Assembly (NCBI RefSeq): GCF_025660475.1
Contig: NZ_JAOUSF010000001.1
Span: forward strand, 806,001-870,000
Source: Perspicuibacillus lycopersici
GTDB taxonomy: Bacteria; Bacillota; Bacilli; Bacillales; Caldibacillaceae
Direction of reading: 5' to 3'
Length of the DNA stretch: 64,000 bases
The position numbers and the translations under genes were made by a program. Positions within the stretch are counted from its first letter, which is position 1. Every line of letters begins with the position of its first letter. The notes under the pieces were generated by a model. The model did no database searches. It was not told the DNA's origin and saw nothing but the letters and a program-made list of their open reading frames with translations. Of the stretch, positions 37,492-46,855 are shown piece after piece.

Positions 37492-37527
37492 AAAAAAGGG
37501 CTTCTCCAAAAAATGGTTCAGCCCCTT
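37492..37527 (-). terminator. Terminator after symporter operon
   Basis: On the reverse strand AAGGGGCT pairs with AGCCCTT (one bulge), followed by a T run. It sits just behind the small membrane protein gene. Confidence 0.6.
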
Positions 37528-37530
37528 CTT

Positions 37531-37743
37531 TCATTCATCCATATTCGGATTTTTTAAATATAAGCCGAGAAAGAATAACCCAACAACAGTTGTTACAATG
37601 CCCCATATTAAATCAATATTTAGCCCATCTAGCGCCTCTTTTGTTGGAGAAGAAACGATACCAGTGATGGTAATTAAAAGGCCAATTATGGTAAGGACTA
37701 GGCCAATATTTATCCTAAGATCTAAAAATATATTTTTTTTCAA
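37531..37743 (-). CDS. Small membrane protein downstream of SSS symporter
   Basis: 70 residues with two hydrophobic helices (IGLVLTIIGLLITITGIV and LIWGIVTTVVGLFFLGLYL) and short charged ends. The start is TTG 37743, 8 bases after GGGAGG; the frame's first codon is not preceded by such a site. It follows the symporter gene by 14 bases and is surely co-transcribed. Its position suggests an accessory or stabilising subunit of the symporter; this is inference only. Confidence 0.75.
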   Translation of the reverse strand: MKKNIFLDLRINIGLVLTIIGLLITITGIVSSPTKEALDGLNIDLIWGIVTTVVGLFFLGLYLKNPNMDE

Positions 37744-37757
37744 ACCATTCGCCTCCC

Positions 37758-39377
37758 TTAAAATAACCAAATATTTAATGCGATAAATACGATCATAGCA
37801 ATGGAACCGAGAACGGTTGGCTTACGGTACCATGGTAGATGCTTATGACTGATTTTTTCCGTCAATCCATACACAAGCCCAACTAATTCGGATTCTTTCT
37901 TTTGTTTCGTAAATAAGCTTACTATAATTTCAATAACAATGGCCGCAAAGAATGCCCACCATGCACGCCAGAAATTACCTGCAGCTGCACTAGCATAAAA
38001 ATCCTCTGGTAAGAAGAGATAAAGAATACCTGCAGTTAGTGTACCTGAGAGTAGTCCCCAGAAACCACCCCATGGAGATGCTTTTTTCCAGAACATTCCT
38101 AGTAAGAATACCGCAAATAATGGTGCATTAAAGAAGCCAAATAATGTTTGCATATAATCCATCATATTCGGGAAGCCCATAACAATATAGGCAGTTCCTA
38201 TACTAATAATAATCCCAACAACAGTAGAAATCCTTCCCATGAACAAATAGTGTTTATCGGATGCTTTTTTGTTGATATATGCTTGGTAAATATCATATGT
38301 CCAAATCGTCGTGAATGCGGTTACGTTACCAGCCATACCGGACATAAAGGACGCTAGCAATGCCGTAATACCTAAACCTAATAAACCGGTTGGATAATAT
38401 TTAGCCATTAATAATGGAAGTGCCATATCATAATTTCCATGTAAACTATCTGGTCCTAATTGCGGAAGTAAAAGAATCGCTGCCATACCAGGCACTACCG
38501 TAAGAATTGGCATTAACATCTTCGGAAATGAAGCAATAATCGATGTGTTCTGCGCTGCAGCCATATCTTTTGCGGCCATTGCCCGTTGAACCACAAGAAA
38601 ATCGGTTGTCCAATAACCAAAGGATAAAACAAAACCTAATCCAAGAACGATTCCTAAAAAGTCAACACTCATTCCATTACCAGCAGCTGTTGCCGTACCT
38701 TCCCAAATATGAGAAAAATTTTCTGGTAATCTATCTAATAAACCATTCCAACCGCCTACATCACGTAACGATAAAATTGTAATCGGTAACAAACCAATCC
38801 AAATAAGAAAGAATTGAATAACCTCATTGTAGATAGAGGAAGTTAATCCACCGATACCTACATAAATTAATACGATTACTGCAGCTAAGACGATACTTAA
38901 TGTCATGGACCATCCTAATAAAACTTTCAGGATAAGTGCCATTGCATAAAGACTGATTCCTGACATAAGCACGGTCATCACCGCAAAGGAAATTGCATTA
39001 AATCCTCTTGTAGCTTCATTATAACGTTTCTTTAAATATTCCGGTACGGAACGAACCTTTGAACCATAATAAAATGGCATCATGAAAATTCCGAGAAACA
39101 CCATCGCCGGTATTGCACCAATTAAATAATAGTGTACCGTCATTATTCCATATTGATAACCACTTGCTACCATTCCAAGCATTTCTAATGCCCCTAAATT
39201 AGCAGATAAAAATGCTAAACTAGTAATCCATCCTGGAATGGAACGTCCGGATAAGAAAAAGTCGTTCCCTGTTTTCATTTTTCCTTTCAGTGCGACACCA
39301 ACTAAAATTACAAATATAAAATATACACCAATTATGAGATAATCTATAAATTTCGGATGAAATATTGCCTGATCCAT
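37758..39377 (-). CDS. Sodium:solute symporter (SSS family), probably for a sugar
   Basis: 539 residues with about 14 hydrophobic helices. Features of the SGLT/SSS family are FLSGRSIPGWITSLAFLSANLGALEMLG, SVPEYLKKRYN and YVGIGGLTSSIYNEVIQFFLIW. The sequence style is that of sugar carriers rather than proline or pantothenate ones. Start ATG 39377 follows GAGGAG; the longer frame has none. Next upstream, in the same direction, are a binding-protein/kinase/regulator set that probably controls it. The natural substrate is unknown. Confidence 0.88.
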   Translation of the reverse strand: MDQAIFHPKFIDYLIIGVYFIFVILVGVALKGKMKTGNDFFLSGRSIPGWITSLAFLSANLGALEMLGMVASGYQYGIMTVHYYLIGAIPAMVFLGIFMMPFYYGSKVRSVPEYLKKRYNEATRGFNAISFAVMTVLMSGISLYAMALILKVLLGWSMTLSIVLAAVIVLIYVGIGGLTSSIYNEVIQFFLIWIGLLPITILSLRDVGGWNGLLDRLPENFSHIWEGTATAAGNGMSVDFLGIVLGLGFVLSFGYWTTDFLVVQRAMAAKDMAAAQNTSIIASFPKMLMPILTVVPGMAAILLLPQLGPDSLHGNYDMALPLLMAKYYPTGLLGLGITALLASFMSGMAGNVTAFTTIWTYDIYQAYINKKASDKHYLFMGRISTVVGIIISIGTAYIVMGFPNMMDYMQTLFGFFNAPLFAVFLLGMFWKKASPWGGFWGLLSGTLTAGILYLFLPEDFYASAAAGNFWRAWWAFFAAIVIEIIVSLFTKQKKESELVGLVYGLTEKISHKHLPWYRKPTVLGSIAMIVFIALNIWLF

Positions 39378-39741
39378 AAACCTTCTCCTCTCTAACATAG
39401 CAGAATAAATAAGTACGAATTCGCTTACATAAAAATCGTACCATATATTCTTGAAGAAAATGGAAGAGAGTTCCTTGACTTATTTGGCTTTCACCAGCAC
39501 GCATTTGTAATTAGAAAATTCACTATGTAAGAGCTTTCGCTTCTAGCATTATTTTGTGTTCGCTGACAAAATAATGCTACTTTTGTAAGTAAACTGCTTG
39601 TAGAGAATCATACAAATTTCATAACCAAATAGGCGTAGAAAAAAACGCTACGCCAGTTTTAATTAATAGAGAACTCCTATGCACAATGAGGTTCCTGAAA
39701 GTGAATCGCTTAAACTTTTTTCATGGAACTTCCCAAATCTA
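39378..39741. other. Intergenic region with two hairpins
   Basis: About 360 bases between the symporter and the response-regulator gene. A perfect 13-bp stem (AGCATTATTTTGT and complement, loop GTTCGCTG) is at 39545-39578, and a 7-bp stem (GGCGTAG/CTACGCC) at 39632-39654. Neither has a strong T run after it on the reverse strand. They may be weak terminators for the regulator operon or leader structures of the symporter transcript. Confidence 0.55.
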
Positions 39742-41304
39742 TTAAGATACAAACAATTGTTGCCGATATTCAGTTGGCGTCATTCCCGTTACTCTTTTAA
39801 AGACACGGCTGAAATAGTTCGGATCATTATAGCCTACTTCAAAGCAAATTTCCTTTAAACTATAATCAACATTTCCTATTAGTTCCTTTGCCTGTCGAAT
39901 ACGGATATTTGTCAAATATTCGGTGAAGGTTTGATTGCTTTCACTTTTAAACATTTTACTAAAGTAATAGGAGCTTAAATTAACATATTCCGCCACCTGC
40001 TCCATCGAAATATCTTGTTTGTAATTTTGCAAAATGTATTCTTTTGCCCGCTCGATTGTCATTGCCATTTTGTTGCCTTTCACTTGTTTTACTGCCTCCA
40101 CAATTGAATAAATATGCTGAACCATTAGCTGGCGGATTTGACTAATATTCTTTGTATTTTTCGTCGAAGGCACTGCATCTAAAATAATATCGTATTGCAA
40201 GCAGTGATGGGTAATTGTATCAAGCAAGTTTTGCACTGCCTGCTGACTAGCCTCAAGCTCGTGATCAACATGGATTAACAGTTGATTAAACATATCGTCA
40301 AAGCGATGTAAGGCAAGCGATATATCCATATTCGACAATGCTTCAAATAATTGCTGTTCCTCTTCCAAACGAAACATTTTCGATTTCGGTGCCAAATGAA
40401 TATCGGAAACATGACGCACGTCTGCAAATGCATTTTTCTCAGAAACAGCTAATGCTGCTTCCTGGTAGGAGCGCCGTAATCCATCAAATCCATCTCGGAT
40501 TGTCCCAATACCAATCACAATATTTTGCTGGAAACGGTCTTTCACAAATGTCCGCAGCTTATTTCCGAGTTCAATTGCTTCTGTTCGGTTATCTTTAACA
40601 TGCTCAGAGTCTCGTAAAAAGATAGTCATTCTTGCGCCAATAATCGGTCCTACAAGACAGGAATGCATTGACTTGATTCTATTTTTTATCTCGTCATAAA
40701 TCATTCTTTTATCATATATTTGGGATTGTTTCCCATCGAGTTCTTCAAAAGAAACAATTAGCGCATAGCCACGATTCATAGGAAAATCCATTAACGTCGT
40801 TAACCGTTGAAAATCTAGTTCATTCACATAATTGATTGTTAGCATAATCGCAGCTTCTGTTTCCGCTATTGGCAGTAGCTCCGAAAGCTTTTCTTTAAGC
40901 TCAAGATCTTTATGTCTTTTCTCGCGCTCCTCATCTAATTCTCGTACTAAATTTTCAAGGATATTTACAACTTGTTCGCGTTTCATTGGCTTTAATATAT
41001 AATGCTTCACACCGATAGAGACTGCCTCTTTTGCATAATTAAAATAATCATAGGCTGTAATCAGCAGTATTTTCACTCGCGAATTTCCTTCCCGGATTTG
41101 TTTCGCTGCTTCTAAGCCATCAATCCCAGGCATTTTAATATCCATTAAAATCACATCTGGATTGTATTGATCTACTTTTTCTAACGCAGCTCTCCCATTT
41201 ATTGCATGGTAAATTTGAAATGTATTGGGAAAAAAGCGCTCGATTAACAGCTCCAGTCCTTCCCTTTCGATGGCTTCATCATCTGCAATTAGTAACCGAT
41301 ACAA
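39742..41304 (-). CDS. YesN-type AraC-family response regulator
   Basis: About 520 residues. A CheY-like receiver is at the N-terminus (LLIADDEA; phosphorylated Asp at about 55 in VILMDIKMPG; Lys in YILKPMKREQ). A long middle region of about 270 residues follows. The C-terminus is an AraC double helix-turn-helix (MEQVAEYVNLSSYYFSKMFK ... GYNDPNYFSRVFKRVTGMTPTEYR in segments). TTG 41304 is preferred as start, 9 bases after AAGGAG. It is the output of the sensor kinase encoded just upstream and probably activates the symporter gene. Confidence 0.93.
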   Translation of the reverse strand: MYRLLIADDEAIEREGLELLIERFFPNTFQIYHAINGRAALEKVDQYNPDVILMDIKMPGIDGLEAAKQIREGNSRVKILLITAYDYFNYAKEAVSIGVKHYILKPMKREQVVNILENLVRELDEEREKRHKDLELKEKLSELLPIAETEAAIMLTINYVNELDFQRLTTLMDFPMNRGYALIVSFEELDGKQSQIYDKRMIYDEIKNRIKSMHSCLVGPIIGARMTIFLRDSEHVKDNRTEAIELGNKLRTFVKDRFQQNIVIGIGTIRDGFDGLRRSYQEAALAVSEKNAFADVRHVSDIHLAPKSKMFRLEEEQQLFEALSNMDISLALHRFDDMFNQLLIHVDHELEASQQAVQNLLDTITHHCLQYDIILDAVPSTKNTKNISQIRQLMVQHIYSIVEAVKQVKGNKMAMTIERAKEYILQNYKQDISMEQVAEYVNLSSYYFSKMFKSESNQTFTEYLTNIRIRQAKELIGNVDYSLKEICFEVGYNDPNYFSRVFKRVTGMTPTEYRQQLFVS

Positions 41305-41331
41305 GGAAATCAACTCCTTAACATTTTTTCG

Positions 41332-42762
41332 TTACACTGTTTTAAGTGGCAGTCTAAATTCAACTACGGTACCTTGCTTCTGCTTACTCTTTATATTGAC
41401 TAGATTCGTTTTTTCATAAAATAGTTCAAGTCGTTTAAAGACATTTTTCGTTCCTAAGCCTGTCGTATGCCCAGCTGTGGAATGGTTCGCAGGTATTTCC
41501 TTTTCATCTAATCGTAGCAATGCTTGTCTCATCTCCTCGTCCATCCCTACACCATTATCCGCGATAGAAACAAAAACATGATCTGCTTGCTTTTTCACAC
41601 AAATCGTAATAACTGCACCATCCTCTAAGTGCTCAATGCCATGAACAAATGCATTTTCCAGGATTGGTTGTAGCGTCAGGCAAGGAATGACCTGCTTTAA
41701 TGCTGCTTCCTCTATTTCCGTAATAAATTGGACACGGTCGCGAAATCTCGCTTTTTGAATGATAAAGTATTCCCGGGCGTGATTCAATTCCTCAGCAAGT
41801 GTTACCGGCTTATCTAATTTTCGTAAATTATATCTTAGTAGATTTGAAACAGATACCGTTAAATCACTTGTTTTATCTGCCCCTTCAATAAAGGCAAGCT
41901 GTGAAATTACATTTAATGTGTTAAAAAGAAAATGTGGATTTATTTGGTTTTGCAACGCTTTTAATTCTAGCTCTTTTACTAACCGATCCTTTTCAACACT
42001 CTCAATATTTTTCTGCATCAAATTGTGGATATTCTCTACCATTTGCTGAAATGTATCAGAAAGGATCCGTATCTCATCATTTGTTTTAACCGGAGGAAAG
42101 GACGTAGAGAAATTTCCTTTTGCTATATGCTTTGCCGTACGAACAAGGCGACCTATTGGATTCGTAATACTTCGGGATAGCCCGATTGCAATTAAAATAC
42201 TTAATAGCGTTGTTGCAAAAATCAAGGTGATTCCGAGCTGATTTAACTGTTTGCTATCTGCAACAATCTTGTTATAAAGTGGCTGATAAAAATTAAGCTC
42301 CAAATCGACAAGTGTTTGTTCCTTCTCTTTAATATATTGTGCGGTTTTCTCCGCTTCGGAGTAGTAATACGTATAATCATCAAGATTCCCTTGCTCTAAT
42401 GCTTGAATAACCGCTTCTTCCTGTTCAATAAACGTGCGAAGCATATTTTTAAAGTTCGTTATTTCGAGATTATTATTGTCACTACTGTGCTGTACTACAT
42501 TTGCTTGAAGCTCGTCTAAAGTGTGTTTGTGTTGATTAAAATCATTAAGCGTTCTTTCATTTGGTGAAACGAGATATTGGTTTAAGCTGCGAAGATTTAC
42601 ATTCGTTTCGTCGGTTATTTCTTTATAATCAAGAATACGATCCATCATCACATTATAGCTATCTTGCATTTGCTTGCTGCTTTGGAAGATAAAAAAGAAA
42701 ATAATGTTTAAGAAAATAACTAATAACGGAATAAAAATAAATAGCTTAGTTCGAATGGTCAT
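41332..42762 (-). CDS. YesM/LytS-type sensor histidine kinase
   Basis: 476 residues. Two membrane helices enclose an extracytoplasmic segment (about 30-175). A HAMP domain follows (SITNPIGRLVRTAKHIAKGNF), then the His_kinase domain with the phosphorylated His in NPHFLFNTLNVISQL and an ATPase domain with the N box and NGVGMDEEMR. The start overlaps the end of the binding-protein gene by 17 bases, so the three components are made together. It probably reads the state of that binding protein. Confidence 0.93.
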   Translation of the reverse strand: MTIRTKLFIFIPLLVIFLNIIFFFIFQSSKQMQDSYNVMMDRILDYKEITDETNVNLRSLNQYLVSPNERTLNDFNQHKHTLDELQANVVQHSSDNNNLEITNFKNMLRTFIEQEEAVIQALEQGNLDDYTYYYSEAEKTAQYIKEKEQTLVDLELNFYQPLYNKIVADSKQLNQLGITLIFATTLLSILIAIGLSRSITNPIGRLVRTAKHIAKGNFSTSFPPVKTNDEIRILSDTFQQMVENIHNLMQKNIESVEKDRLVKELELKALQNQINPHFLFNTLNVISQLAFIEGADKTSDLTVSVSNLLRYNLRKLDKPVTLAEELNHAREYFIIQKARFRDRVQFITEIEEAALKQVIPCLTLQPILENAFVHGIEHLEDGAVITICVKKQADHVFVSIADNGVGMDEEMRQALLRLDEKEIPANHSTAGHTTGLGTKNVFKRLELFYEKTNLVNIKSKQKQGTVVEFRLPLKTV

Positions 42763-43741
42763 CGTCCCACTCCACTACATTATCTATATTTACTATTTTT
42801 ACTTCGGTAAAGTTACGTGACTGTATTTGCATCCCATCAAAGTAGTCAGCTAGCAGCTCAATTGACGTATACCCCATATTATAGGGACGTTGAACGATTG
42901 TCGCATCGATTTCCCCTTGTTGGATGGCTGCTTTTGTACCTTCCACATCATCAAATCCAATCACTTTGATATCTTCCCTTTTCACTTTCTCCATTGCCTG
43001 GACAATACCGAAGCCATCTAAAGCACTCGTTCCAACCATTGCATCGATCGTAGGGTATTGCATGAGCATCTTTTCTGCCTGCTGCTCTGCTTGGATTTGC
43101 GAAATATTAGAGGTTTGGATATCGACTACTTCTATATTTGGGTAGTTTTCTAGAACGGATAAGAATCCCTCTAGCCGCTGATTATGGTTTTCTGCCGTGT
43201 CACTCCCAATAATGAAGCCAACCTCACCTTTTTCCCCAAGTAATTCAACTGTTAATTCCCCTAATTTTTTTCCGGCACCAAAATTATCTGTTCCAACATA
43301 TGTAATTCTTTCTGTATCCGGCGCATCGGAGTCAACGGTTATCACAGGAATATTATTGGCGCTAGCCTTCTTGACTAAAGCATCAAATAATGGATTATTA
43401 GCGCCTTGGATAATGATGCCATCTACCTTTTCTGCAATTGCTTGATCAAGAAATTCCAATTGCTCCTCTTGATTGATTCGGATGGGACCTGTGTATTGTA
43501 ATTGAATATTGTGCTCCTCCGCTGCCACCCGCGCTCCCTCTTCAATCGTTCGCCAATAAGGATTATCCAATTCTTGGGAAACAAGCACCACATGCTTCGG
43601 CGCTGAAGGAGAATTGCTGGTGGACATCAATTGTTGAACGGAATCTTGAATGTTAAAGGACACAATGAAAAATTTAATAAACAATAAAAGAAATAGCACA
43701 AATAAAATGATAAAACCTATCGTCCAACGTTTATGGGACAT
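42746..43741 (-). CDS. Membrane-anchored sugar-binding sensor protein (RbsB/XylFII-like)
   Basis: 331 residues. One N-terminal membrane helix (WTIGFIILFVLFLLLFIKFF) anchors a type I periplasmic sugar-binding domain outside the cell: VVLVSQELDNPYWRTIEEGARVAA, VDGIIIQGANN, PVITVDSDAP, YVGTDNFGAGK, and the closing VIGFDD. It lacks ABC partners and instead precedes a kinase and a regulator. This is the arrangement of the XylFII-LytS-YesN sensing system known from clostridia. Start ATG 43741 follows AGGAGG; the frame opens 24 bases earlier. Confidence 0.88.
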   Translation of the reverse strand: MSHKRWTIGFIILFVLFLLLFIKFFIVSFNIQDSVQQLMSTSNSPSAPKHVVLVSQELDNPYWRTIEEGARVAAEEHNIQLQYTGPIRINQEEQLEFLDQAIAEKVDGIIIQGANNPLFDALVKKASANNIPVITVDSDAPDTERITYVGTDNFGAGKKLGELTVELLGEKGEVGFIIGSDTAENHNQRLEGFLSVLENYPNIEVVDIQTSNISQIQAEQQAEKMLMQYPTIDAMVGTSALDGFGIVQAMEKVKREDIKVIGFDDVEGTKAAIQQGEIDATIVQRPYNMGYTSIELLADYFDGMQIQSRNFTEVKIVNIDNVVEWDDDHSN

Positions 43742-43943
43742 GATAATCCTCCTAAGACTTGACACTATATTACTATAATAATAAATTTTTAGTGAATAGA
43801 ATAGATGTCCGCGGAGTCTGGAGTGGGAATTTTTAATTGGGAATGGTTTTTTTATACATATAGAAGTTAAGTAGTGTTAAAATTAAGAAAAATAATATAT
43901 TTAGTAGGTCTGTTTTTCACATAATTAAAAAAGGTGGAACTGG

Positions 43944-44777
43944 ATGATGGAATATATAACAAGTGATGGATTAAAGCTATATTATGAAAAAAGCGGGACC
44001 GGACAACCTTGTATTTATCTGCACGGAGGGCCTGGTTATTGGAGCAAGTCATTTCAATACTTTTCCGAGGATTTATTAGAAAAGGATTTAGAATTAGTAT
44101 ATTTGGATCAAAGAGGATGTGGTCGTTCGGAGCATAGTCCTGCACAAAATTATTCGTTAAATAGATTAATTGATGATATGGAAGAACTTAGAATATTTTT
44201 AGGTTTTGATAATTGGTATGTAATAGGGCATTCATTTGGCGGAATACTTGCAGTTAACTATGCTTATAGATTCCCTGAAAGAACAAAGGGAATAATCTTA
44301 ACAAATGCAACGTTAAATATGTTAGATTCCTTTGAACATCAAATTCACAAAGGTTCCGAACAATTAGGGATTAATAAAGAAGCATTACAAAGAAATAATA
44401 TTGACGAGTTTATGAAAAAATTCAATTCCATCCTTTCCATGCTAATCGAAAAAGAAACGTATTTTAATTTCCAGTTTGTACAACTTGAAAATAAGAAGTT
44501 TTTAGATAAAATAGACGCAGGATTGAATAGTGACCCTAAATTTCAACAATATGTATTTTCATCAAAAGAATTTTTCCAAGACTTTACTTTACTAACACCT
44601 AAAATAAAAGTACCAGTATTAATCATTGCAGGTGAATTTGATGATGCTGTTGGCCCTGTTTATCAAAACTTTAAATTTGAAAATTCAACTATTCGAGTTT
44701 TGAAAAGTGGTCATCATCCTTATATTGAAGACCGGGAAAATTTTAGGGATGTGATTTCGGAGTTTGTTCAGGTTTAA
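43944..44777 (+). CDS. Alpha/beta hydrolase, proline iminopeptidase-like
   Basis: 277 residues, no signal peptide. The oxyanion segment LHGGPGYW, the DQRGCGRSEHS motif, the nucleophile elbow GHSFGG (Ser near 98), an acidic residue in IAGEFDDAVG, and the His in SGHHPYIED complete the catalytic triad. The GGPG motif and DQRGCGRS are marks of the proline iminopeptidase branch, but many such proteins act on other esters or amides. It stands alone. Confidence 0.85.
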   Translation: MMEYITSDGLKLYYEKSGTGQPCIYLHGGPGYWSKSFQYFSEDLLEKDLELVYLDQRGCGRSEHSPAQNYSLNRLIDDMEELRIFLGFDNWYVIGHSFGGILAVNYAYRFPERTKGIILTNATLNMLDSFEHQIHKGSEQLGINKEALQRNNIDEFMKKFNSILSMLIEKETYFNFQFVQLENKKFLDKIDAGLNSDPKFQQYVFSSKEFFQDFTLLTPKIKVPVLIIAGEFDDAVGPVYQNFKFENSTIRVLKSGHHPYIEDRENFRDVISEFVQV

Positions 44778-44897
44778 ATTTGCTCAGTTTATTACCTGTT
44801 TCCTTTATGTCATCGAAACTTTTACATAATAAGGATACCTATGGTGAAGGAGCATTGTAATAAATGCTCCTTCATGATACAGTCATGCCTTTAGGAA

Positions 44898-45095
44898 TCA
44901 CCTTAATTCTTTATCTTTCCATAATTTTAATAAACTATCGTATGCTTCCTTTTCTTCTTTTGAGAGCTTTTCTTCTTTTAATGTGATTAACTCAGATAAT
45001 AACTTTGCACCATCTAAGTTTAAAACGGTCGCTAATGCCCGAAACCGATTGGATTCATAAGGTTCAATACGAACAGAAAAAGGCTTCTTGACCAT
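44898..45095 (-). CDS. Small protein, possibly ribbon-helix-helix type
   Basis: 65 residues. The start ATG 45095 is preferred because GAGGA precedes it; the longer frame has no site. It begins with a basic strand KPFSVRIEPYESNRFRALATVLNLDGAKLLSELI (in parts), a pattern like a short beta strand and two helices of an RHH DNA-binding protein, then a charged coiled tail. Function unknown. No partner toxin lies next to it. Confidence 0.5.
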   Translation of the reverse strand: MVKKPFSVRIEPYESNRFRALATVLNLDGAKLLSELITLKEEKLSKEEKEAYDSLLKLWKDKELR

Positions 45096-45644
45096 CGCAC
45101 AATCCTCCTCGTAACAGAACTTCATTTTTCAGTTTATATTATAATCAATAGGAAAACACAAGCAAACATAAAGTAGTGTGAAAATTTTTTTTGCTCATTT
45201 ACTAAACTATCGTCTTTATGTAACTCCGATTAATGCTTGCACAATTATATATTTTATATTAAACTTTAATCAACGTGATATTAACTATTGAGATTGAAAT
45301 GCGTGACACCGTTTCAATCTCTCCTAAATTGTATTTTGTAATTGAAAGACGGTTGACCTTTGGTGACACGGAGGTTAGCCGTCTTTCTTATTTTACATAT
45401 ATCAAAAGGATACCGATAAGGTGACCCAATCATTAAATTATCATTGTGGTTCCCTCAATGCTTTCGTTTAATGACTTTCGTATGATTATTAAATCCTTCC
45501 AAAAATCCATCTACATATAATTAGCTATTCAGAATCTCATTTTATAATTTGATGAAACAATAAGGAGCATTGCATCATTCAGAAAAGAATGCAGTGCTTT
45601 TGCTCTTGAAGATTACTATTCAATTATACTCTTTTATTGGATTG
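45096..45644. other. Gene-free region holding two tandem hairpins
   Basis: About 550 bases with no supported gene. Two perfect hairpins lie at 45290-45321 (10-bp stem) and 45344-45387 (16-bp stem with two wobbles). Both have 12-base loops, TGCGTGACACCG and TTGGTGACACGG, sharing GTGACAC in the same position. The second is followed on the + strand by TTATTTTAC. The flanks contain no known riboswitch or RNA gene that I recognise. Confidence 0.7.
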
Positions 45645-46343
45645 TTAATAGGCTATTGGATATGCATCAACAAGACAGTTTAATTGGATTTTTTCATTAT
45701 TTCTAATGATAGTTAAGGTAACAATAGAATTGACAGTTTTGTTATTCAACGTTCGTTCAAATGAATCGTATCCATCAATTTCTTCTCCATCGACCTCAAC
45801 AATAATATCTTCCGGTTTAATTCCAGCTTTTAAAGCAACTGAATCATCCTTTACTTTCAAAACTCTTGTACCACTATTGCTATGTTCTGTTGCGTGTGCA
45901 ATACCAATTGAAGTTTTCCAAAAGCTTGAACGGATATCTGTTCCCTTTTCATATACACTCTTCAGATTTTCTAAAAATTGCCCCGTACCAAATAACATAT
46001 TTTCCTTTGTACCTTGATCAATCTCAGCAATAAAAGAAGCTTGATATTCTATACTCACCCGAGTACCATTCTCAACCTTTTCGATAGAAGTAATGGTAGT
46101 AAAATCCCCATCCATGCTCTGAAGTACAAAACATTTCATTGGATCAATTTCGGTAAATATCCCCTCAGTAGTTGCCCCCCAACCATGATTCATATAACCT
46201 TTTCCACCTACCCGAAAATCTATCGCTGCCGATTTTGTATACCAACGGTTCAAATGTTCAGCCTTCGTAAGTGCATCCCAAACTTGTTCTAAAGGGGCAT
46301 TAATTACAATTTCTCTTTTAACTGAATCCTTAACCTTATTCAT
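45645..46343 (-). CDS. SRPBCC (AHSA1-like) domain fused to a PDZ domain
   Basis: 232 residues. Residues about 8-135 form an AHSA1-type START-like fold (REIVINAPLEQVWDALTKAEHLNRWY, GGKGYMNHGWGATTEGIF). Residues about 148-225 form a PDZ domain (RVLKVKDDSVALKAGIKPEDIIVEVDGEEIDGYDSFERTL, VTLTIIRNNEKIQL in parts). There is no signal peptide or protease domain. The gene overlaps the ArsR regulator by 8 bases, the usual ArsR-SRPBCC pairing, which is linked to stress or resistance roles. GGAGAG precedes ATG 46343. The exact role is unknown. Confidence 0.85.
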   Translation of the reverse strand: MNKVKDSVKREIVINAPLEQVWDALTKAEHLNRWYTKSAAIDFRVGGKGYMNHGWGATTEGIFTEIDPMKCFVLQSMDGDFTTITSIEKVENGTRVSIEYQASFIAEIDQGTKENMLFGTGQFLENLKSVYEKGTDIRSSFWKTSIGIAHATEHSNSGTRVLKVKDDSVALKAGIKPEDIIVEVDGEEIDGYDSFERTLNNKTVNSIVTLTIIRNNEKIQLNCLVDAYPIAY

Positions 46344-46662
46344 CTTGAAACTCTCCTTTTTCTACATAATTTTTTAAACTTATGAGTTGATCATCCAGTA
46401 GTTCTCCGATGTGATTAAGCAATTCTTGATAGGCATTTTGAAGAGCGGTATGATTTAACGAATAGATACGATATTTTCCTTTCATGCTAACTGATATCAT
46501 TTCTTCTTCCAGCAAAATAGTCAAATGCTTCTTAATTGCTGGCTGAGAAACATCAAACGCCATGACAATTTCCTTTTGTGTTTTGTTTCCTTGTTTAAGC
46601 ATACTCAAAATACGCCTACGCGTTGAATCACCAAGTGCTCGATAAATATCTGCCACTCTCAT
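46336..46662 (-). CDS. ArsR-family transcriptional regulator
   Basis: 108 residues. A winged helix-turn-helix covers most of it: DIYRALGDSTRRRILSMLKQGNKTQKEIVMAFDVSQPAIKKHLTILLEEEMI (in parts). No Cys metal site is visible, as usual for the SRPBCC-paired branch (SdpR/YdfF-like). It probably represses its own operon. A short inverted repeat (AACC-TTAT-GGTT) lies just upstream. Confidence 0.9.
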   Translation of the reverse strand: MRVADIYRALGDSTRRRILSMLKQGNKTQKEIVMAFDVSQPAIKKHLTILLEEEMISVSMKGKYRIYSLNHTALQNAYQELLNHIGELLDDQLISLKNYVEKGEFQDE

Positions 46663-46855
46663 TCCCTGCCTTTTTCATATAACCTTATGGTTATATATAT
46701 TGTATAGGTTTTGATTAATGGTGTCAATATTATTAAAATTAAATATTTTTTCTTATTAAACGAATCTACTCGTCAGCATTATAAACCCCATTTCCATACT
46801 TATATAATATGCCAAAATTGCAGTGGATTTTTTGACAATAAGCAGTACGCACTAA

